Positions 62,485 to 64,000 of a DNA stretch of 64,000 nt are shown piece after piece. The position numbers were made by a program, and so were the translations under genes. Numbering within the stretch: position 1 is the first letter of the stretch; the number at the start of each line of letters is the position of its first letter. The DNA is from an uncultured Muribaculaceae bacterium (GTDB taxonomy: Bacteria > Bacteroidota > Bacteroidia > Bacteroidales > Muribaculaceae), in NCBI GenBank assembly GCA_910587915.1, contig CAJUOB010000001.1, positions 241,623-305,622 of the forward strand. The letters run 5' to 3'. A model generated the notes under the pieces. That model made no database searches and was not told the origin of the DNA. It was given only the letters and a program-made list of their open reading frames with translations.

Positions 62485-63723
62485 ATGAAAAAAATTATAG
62501 GACTTGCAGCGCTGACGGCACTTATGGCATCGACGGTGACCGTTTCGTGCGACAACGTCGACGAATACGTTCCGCCGACAGTGCCCTCTGGCTATACTAC
62601 CGACTGGAATGCAGTTGCCGACAGCTCTACCACAGCCTTTATCCAAAACTTCTGGAACGCTGAAAAAGGCTTCTTCAATGCTAAAAGCGACGGTTATCAC
62701 GGCGAAACCAACAACTACTGGCCCCAGGCACACGCCATGGATGTCATTATCGCAGCTTATCTCCGTACAGGCGATAAAAAGTACAGCGATATGTTCGACA
62801 AGTGGTACGAAGGTATCAAAGTACAGTGCTGGAGCGGTAGCAAGGACAAGTTCTGGGTACCTCTCTACGACGATAACGCATGGATTTCCATCTCTATGAT
62901 GAAGATCTACGATATCACCAAAGACACCAAATACCTCGAGGCTGCCAAGTATCTTCACGAAGACATGATGGCCAACGGTTGGGACAACGAGAACATCGGT
63001 GGTCTCTCCTGGGGAGCTCCCGGCACAAGCTACTATGGCGACAGCCGCGCTATCTGTACCAACGGCCCTGCTTGTGTGCTTGCATTCAAGCTCTACAATG
63101 CCACCGGCGACGAGCACTATGCCGAAAACGGTATGAAGATCTATAAATTCCTGCGTGAATACGTACTCGATCCCGGAACCGGACGTGTCCTCAACGGTAT
63201 CAACCGCAAGACACTCCTTTCTGAAGGCGAAGATTCCCGTGAATACTCCTATACCCACGGCACCGTGATGGCATCCGCCCTCGAAGCATATCGCTACACC
63301 GGCGACGCTGCTTACCTTAAGGATGCATACCGTATCGGATACTATGTCACAAACGTGGCTTGTGCCGATCAGGCTACCGGCGCTCTTTTCTTCGAGAACA
63401 AGAGCTGGCGTTGGGATGATGATGGTGGCGACCCCACACTGTTCCGAGCAGTGCTCTTCCCCTATCTTGCCGACGTTATCGAAGCTCCTGAAGTTCCCGA
63501 AATGTGGCGCGAAAAATTCTTCAAGACACTTAATATCACTGCTGTTCAGGCTTGGACAAATGGTATTCTTGATAGAAGCGACTACAGCTTCATCATGTAT
63601 AACTCCAACATGACCAAGGGTGTGAACGTAAGCCAGGGCGAAATTGGTTACCTCAACCCCAATACCACCGGTGCATCTTGCATCGAAGCCCGCGCTCGCC
63701 TCTACAAGAGCCTCGGCAAGTAA
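62485..63723 (+). CDS. GH76 endo-alpha-1,6-mannanase lipoprotein
   Basis: A 412-residue enzyme. Its lipoprotein signal (TVTVSC followed by DNVDEY) has an acidic surface-export pattern. An (alpha/alpha)6 barrel fold is suggested by repeats such as AMDVIIAAYLRTGDKKYSDMF; the catalytic Asp pair is Asp129-Asp130 in PLYDDNAWISISMMKIYD, and GLSWGAPGTSYY...NGPACVLAFKLYNATGDEHY follows. GH76 enzymes cut the alpha-1,6-mannan backbone, as in fungal cell-wall mannan. As the only endo-acting enzyme here and probably surface-exposed, it most likely generates the oligosaccharides imported by SusCD. It is 25 bp after the SusE-like gene. Confidence 0.9.
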   Translation: MKKIIGLAALTALMASTVTVSCDNVDEYVPPTVPSGYTTDWNAVADSSTTAFIQNFWNAEKGFFNAKSDGYHGETNNYWPQAHAMDVIIAAYLRTGDKKYSDMFDKWYEGIKVQCWSGSKDKFWVPLYDDNAWISISMMKIYDITKDTKYLEAAKYLHEDMMANGWDNENIGGLSWGAPGTSYYGDSRAICTNGPACVLAFKLYNATGDEHYAENGMKIYKFLREYVLDPGTGRVLNGINRKTLLSEGEDSREYSYTHGTVMASALEAYRYTGDAAYLKDAYRIGYYVTNVACADQATGALFFENKSWRWDDDGGDPTLFRAVLFPYLADVIEAPEVPEMWREKFFKTLNITAVQAWTNGILDRSDYSFIMYNSNMTKGVNVSQGEIGYLNPNTTGASCIEARARLYKSLGK

Positions 63724-63750
63724 CACTTTTTCAATCTTGATACACTCCAC

Positions 63751-63820
63751 AATAATTTAGTCATCGCATTGCCTAAATTATTAAGATCCCCTCCCGGGCC
63801 CCGCCCCGAGAGGGGATTGC
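63751..63820 (+). terminator. Two hairpins ending the susC operon
   Basis: AATAATTTAG (63751-63760) pairs perfectly with CTAAATTATT (63773-63782). Right after it, ATCCCCTC pairs with GAGGGGAT around 63786-63820, followed by TGCCTTTT. The second resembles an intrinsic terminator. Confidence 0.65.
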
Positions 63821-63853
63821 CTTTTCCCCTTCCCGCTACACAATCCCCCGTAG

Positions 63854-63874
63854 GGACGCGCGTTCTGCGCGTCC
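63854..63874. repeat. GC-rich palindromic element near the window end
   Basis: GGACGCGC (63854-63861) pairs perfectly with GCGCGTCC (63867-63874) within TAGGGACGCGCG...TGCGCGTCC. It looks like a dispersed intergenic palindrome. From here to 64000 no gene is recognised. Confidence 0.45.
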
Positions 63875-64000
63875 GGACCGTATCCGACTGATGCCAAGGT
63901 GTTTGTGCGTCAGAACCGCACTCGTAGTGGCGCCACCAAGAAAAGGCCGCGTAGCGTTTTAGCGGTCGGAAGAGCTAATCAGGCGGTATTTCTAATGACT

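Overview
The window comes from a Bacteroidota chromosome, most likely order Bacteroidales and probably Muribaculaceae-like. The signs are: SusC/SusD/SusE-type genes and many glycoside hydrolases; GLPGLI and PorW/SprE family proteins; near-universal TAnnTTTG (-7) promoter boxes; and lipoproteins with acidic residues just after the lipid-anchored cysteine. Coding sequence is moderately GC-rich. No phage or transposase gene is seen.

Region 1 (1-14405, mostly + strand) is housekeeping. It holds the 3' end of yidD, a TatD-family hydrolase, then a tightly packed operon of a RelA/SpoT enzyme, a PgpH-type c-di-AMP phosphodiesterase and a PorW/SprE-like TPR lipoprotein. metK follows, with a SAM-II-like riboswitch and a terminator hairpin in its leader. 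After it come three palindromic repeats that each carry a promoter-like box, a small His/Asp-tailed secreted protein (- strand), ppiD and a serpin lipoprotein.

Region 2 (14424-25836) holds a GLPGLI/TonB-type receptor pair divergent from a two-component system plus a second beta-barrel receptor. Then come ybeY, mnmG, a parS-like 16-mer and apt. The parS site next to mnmG suggests an origin-proximal location.

Region 3 (25837-30473) is looser. It has a promoter-led structured stretch without a convincing gene, an orphan secreted protein with two SusE/F-like modules and a sorting-type C-terminus, tRNA-Ser(TGA) followed by a degenerate copy of itself, the remnant of an AAA ATPase gene, a flavodoxin-fold oxidoreductase and an alpha/beta hydrolase.

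Region 4 (30503-63723) is one large polysaccharide utilization locus (PUL). A leftward operon encodes GH31, GH92, a chimeric small ORF, a second identical GH92, an esterase, GH38 and an SGNH hydrolase. A rightward arm encodes GH3, GH127-like, GH97, an aldo/keto reductase, GH2, GH92, SusC, SusD, SusE-like and GH76. The GH76/GH92/GH38 set points to alpha-mannan or mannose-rich N-glycans carrying galactose, glucose or arabinose decorations. Lipoprotein signals suggest GH76, SusD and SusE at the cell surface, SusC importing, and exo-enzymes in the periplasm. No regulator is encoded in the window, but a 20-bp element (17/20 identical) occurs in both the divergent promoter region and upstream of susC.

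The most striking features are: (i) an apparently perfect 2,613-bp tandem duplication in the PUL that duplicates a GH92 gene and creates an in-frame chimeric ORF; (ii) the shared putative operator; (iii) the SAM-II-like metK leader; (iv) the parS-like site; (v) the promoter-bearing palindromic repeats; and (vi) the tRNA-Ser copy next to a gutted ATPase gene. All coordinates and motif matches were read by eye. No database search was run.
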